Of a DNA stretch of 64,000 nt, positions 62,204-64,000 are shown piece by piece. Made by a program: the position numbers and the translations under genes. The stretch lies in the NCBI RefSeq assembly GCF_004121055.1, contig NZ_PYAL01000003.1, positions 620,001-684,000 of the forward strand, written 5' to 3'. A model generated the notes under the pieces. That model saw only the letters and a list, made by a program, of their open reading frames with translations, did no database searches and was not told the DNA's origin. Position 1 is the stretch's first letter; every line of letters starts with the position of its first letter. This DNA comes from Achromobacter aloeverae (GTDB lineage: Bacteria > Pseudomonadota > Gammaproteobacteria > Burkholderiales > Burkholderiaceae_B).

Positions 62204-62590
62204 ACCGACCAGCTCGTTCGGGCCATTTCCGGACTGGGGACGGATGCGGTATTGGCTGGAGGACAGGCACTCGCTGTCTGGGTCGACTACTCCGAATAGA
62301 CGCCAGCTCCTCAGCGCCCGACGGCATCACCGATGACGCGGATTTCCTGGGTGACCGTGACGACTTGGTGGGGATTGCCGATACCACGCGGGGGCAGCCA
62401 GGATTTCCCTGTCAACGCGATATCACGGCGTTGGTGGGTCAAGTGGTCATTTCTGTTCGACCTCATGAGTACATCAACATCGATGTGCTTCATCGCATCG
62501 TCGGCCTGAAGGCGGGAAGTGTGCGGCGCAATGCCGAAACCAGGGCCTGGAAGGGGACGGTATTCAGAGTAGTGGACCCTCTGACCGCTA
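62204..62590 (+). pseudogene. Decayed nucleotidyltransferase-like gene
   Basis: The first frame reads LVRAISGLGTDAVLAGGQALAVWVDYSE then a stop at 62294. A different frame resumes at 62320 with DGITDDADFLGDRDDLVGIADTT, then RDITALVGQVVI, EYINIDVLHRIVGL and RNAETRAWKGTVFRVVDPL, and runs into the tail of the MFS gene. GGQALAVW and DDADFLG resemble the early strand and acidic motif of AbiEii/MNT-like nucleotidyltransferase-fold proteins. No start codon or end is intact. The family label is from pattern memory; the frame break is certain. Confidence 0.5.
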
Positions 62591-63976
62591 CGAAACCGCC
62601 AGGGCCTCCTTCGCCTGCCGAGCAAGACGCTCCAGCAAGGCGCTGGCGACGCACCCCGCCAGCGCGAACGCCACGGCCACCCACAAGGCCCAGGTTGCGC
62701 CCAGCTTCGCGTTCAAGGCAAAGCACGCGGCCACGAACGCCGCGCCCGTCGTCTGTCCTATGAGTCTGGCCAGGCCGGAAAGGCCACTCGCCACGCTAGC
62801 CCGATGGGCCGGCACGCTGAACATGATGAAACGTTGATTCGGCGACAGGAACAGCCCAAAGCCGGTGCCGCACGACGCCATGGGGAGCATCACCGCCCAC
62901 AACGGCGCCCCGGGCGGCAGCCAGCTCACTGCCAGCAGGCCGAAGGCCAGCAAGGCCATGCCGACCACACCCAGGAGGCCGGCAGACATCCGGTCTGACC
63001 ACTTGCCCGAGAACGGCGCCAGGCAGGCCCCCATCACGGGCCAGGGCGCGATCAGCATTCCGACCTCGGCTATGTCTAGGCCTAGCGTCCGGTTCAATAG
63101 GAACGGCAGCGCCACCATGGCCGCGCCCTGTGCCGCGAAGGCCAGCACACAGACCAGAACGGCAAGCGAGAAGGCGGGCAGCCGCAGGAGGTCCACAGGC
63201 ACGATTGCGTGCGCGCTCAGACGTTCGCGGCGGAGCAGCATGGCCCAGCACACAACCACTAGTGCCCACACAAGGGCTGTGCCCCAGTCTGGCGCCGCCA
63301 CGCGCTCCAACCCCAGCACGGCCAGTCCGAAAGCCAGCGCACACAGCACCGCCGCGCCCGCGTCCAGCGGCTTGCCATCACCCGGAATTCTCGGCAGGTG
63401 CTTGCCGGCCAACGCCAGTGCCACCAGACAGAAGGGTACGTTCACATAGAACAGCCAGTGCCAACCGAGCACCGTCAGCATCGCCGACGCAAGGACAGGA
63501 CCGCCGGCGAGTGACGCCGCGGCGATCATTGCGTTCAAGCCCATTCCCCGCCCCAGCTCCTCCTTGCGATAGATGGCGGTGACAAGCGCCATGTTGCAGC
63601 CCATCAGGGCCGCCGCGGCAAGCCCCTGCGCAGCCCGGGCAGCCTCCAGCGACCAAAGCGACTGTGCGGAGCCGCACCAGACCGACGCGCCCAGGAACAG
63701 CCAAAGCGCGGGGAGAAACACCCGCCGGTGCCCGATTTTCCCGGCCAGCGCCGCCAGCGGCAGCATCGTTGCCACCATGACCAGCTGATAGATGGTGACC
63801 ACGCCGATTACATCCGCGGCGCTCACGTCCAGCTGCGATGCCATGGACGGCAATGCCGTGTTGGTCATCGAGGTGTCGAGTGTGGCCATCGAGATCGACA
63901 GGGAGACGGCCAGCATCGCATAGCGGCGTGCGGCAGGCGTCAGTTCAGTGGAATTGGGAGGGGGGAGGGCAGCCAT
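62588..63976 (-). CDS. MFS exporter, DHA2 (EmrB/QacA) type
   Basis: A 462-residue major-facilitator protein with twelve to fourteen hydrophobic helices. The opening LAVSLSISMATLDTSMTNTALPSMASQL and the motif GKIGHRRVFLPALWLFLGASVWC plus ARAAQGLAAAALMGCNMALVTAIY are typical of DHA2 multidrug exporters. The start ATG 63976 (MAALPPPNSTEL) is close to the window edge. Base composition is slightly less GC-rich than its neighbours by eye, and it sits next to a decayed gene, so it may have been acquired. Confidence 0.9.
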   Translation of the reverse strand: MAALPPPNSTELTPAARRYAMLAVSLSISMATLDTSMTNTALPSMASQLDVSAADVIGVVTIYQLVMVATMLPLAALAGKIGHRRVFLPALWLFLGASVWCGSAQSLWSLEAARAAQGLAAAALMGCNMALVTAIYRKEELGRGMGLNAMIAAASLAGGPVLASAMLTVLGWHWLFYVNVPFCLVALALAGKHLPRIPGDGKPLDAGAAVLCALAFGLAVLGLERVAAPDWGTALVWALVVVCWAMLLRRERLSAHAIVPVDLLRLPAFSLAVLVCVLAFAAQGAAMVALPFLLNRTLGLDIAEVGMLIAPWPVMGACLAPFSGKWSDRMSAGLLGVVGMALLAFGLLAVSWLPPGAPLWAVMLPMASCGTGFGLFLSPNQRFIMFSVPAHRASVASGLSGLARLIGQTTGAAFVAACFALNAKLGATWALWVAVAFALAGCVASALLERLARQAKEALAVS

Positions 63977-64000
63977 GGCGACACAAGGGTATAGAGAAAA

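Overview
The window is GC-rich chromosomal DNA of a betaproteobacterium, most likely Bordetella or a close Alcaligenaceae relative. This is inferred from gene content: a Bug-type tricarboxylate-transporter binding protein, the riboflavin/thiamine cluster ribBA-ribH-nusB-thiL-pgpA-pncC, rsmD-coaD-ferredoxin divergent from ftsY, and CIRCE-controlled groESL. I see no rRNA, tRNA, phage, insertion sequence or CRISPR array. Genes are tightly packed; many adjacent pairs overlap by 1-4 bases.

Layout. 1-4.6 kb: a truncated NHL beta-propeller gene, a DUF2442/HTH gene, ychF, a wrecked YhcG-type nuclease gene, an intradiol ring-cleavage dioxygenase and a PNPOx-like protein. 4.7-9.3 kb: a nitrite-assimilation unit nirB-nirD-NIT/ANTAR regulator (minus strand), with a sigma-54 promoter and a leader terminator before nirB. 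9.6-12.2 kb: a FUSC membrane protein, a gene-free stretch with two copies of a DnaA-box-like 41-bp element, and a CurA-type reductase. 12.2-19.3 kb: a five-gene Ybh-type drug ABC exporter with outer-membrane factor. 19.4-25.3 kb: AsmA, a MOSC-N protein, BenE, ferredoxin, coaD, rsmD. 25.3-28.7 kb: ftsY, a 30-bp tandem repeat array, a CYTH/CHAD protein. 28.9-33.2 kb: the riboflavin/thiamine/phospholipid cluster. 33.3-40.6 kb: a MarR-GNAT fusion with a strong operator, pyrF, type II NADH dehydrogenase, dgkA, an FAH-family hydrolase, an enolase-superfamily protein lacking one metal ligand, and a BrkB/YihY protein.

40.8-50.8 kb is the most interesting region. It holds an alpha/beta hydrolase, a dipeptide-type ABC importer (two permeases and a double ATPase), a GntR regulator, two paralogous family-5 binding proteins and a C45 N-terminal-nucleophile hydrolase. 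Three promoter regions here carry the same palindrome, TTGGCGCCAA, two of them as an 18-bp perfect match in opposite orientation. I infer one regulon, probably controlled by the embedded GntR protein, that takes up and hydrolyses a peptide-like or N-acyl compound.

51-64 kb: a 1278-residue M48 metalloprotease; an M81 peptidase/Bug/aminotransferase/RpiR cluster with a palindromic operator in its divergent promoter; groEL-groES with a perfect CIRCE and a clear terminator; a decayed nucleotidyltransferase-like gene; and an MFS exporter. Long open frames antisense to nirB, the M48 gene and others are by-products of high GC and are not annotated.
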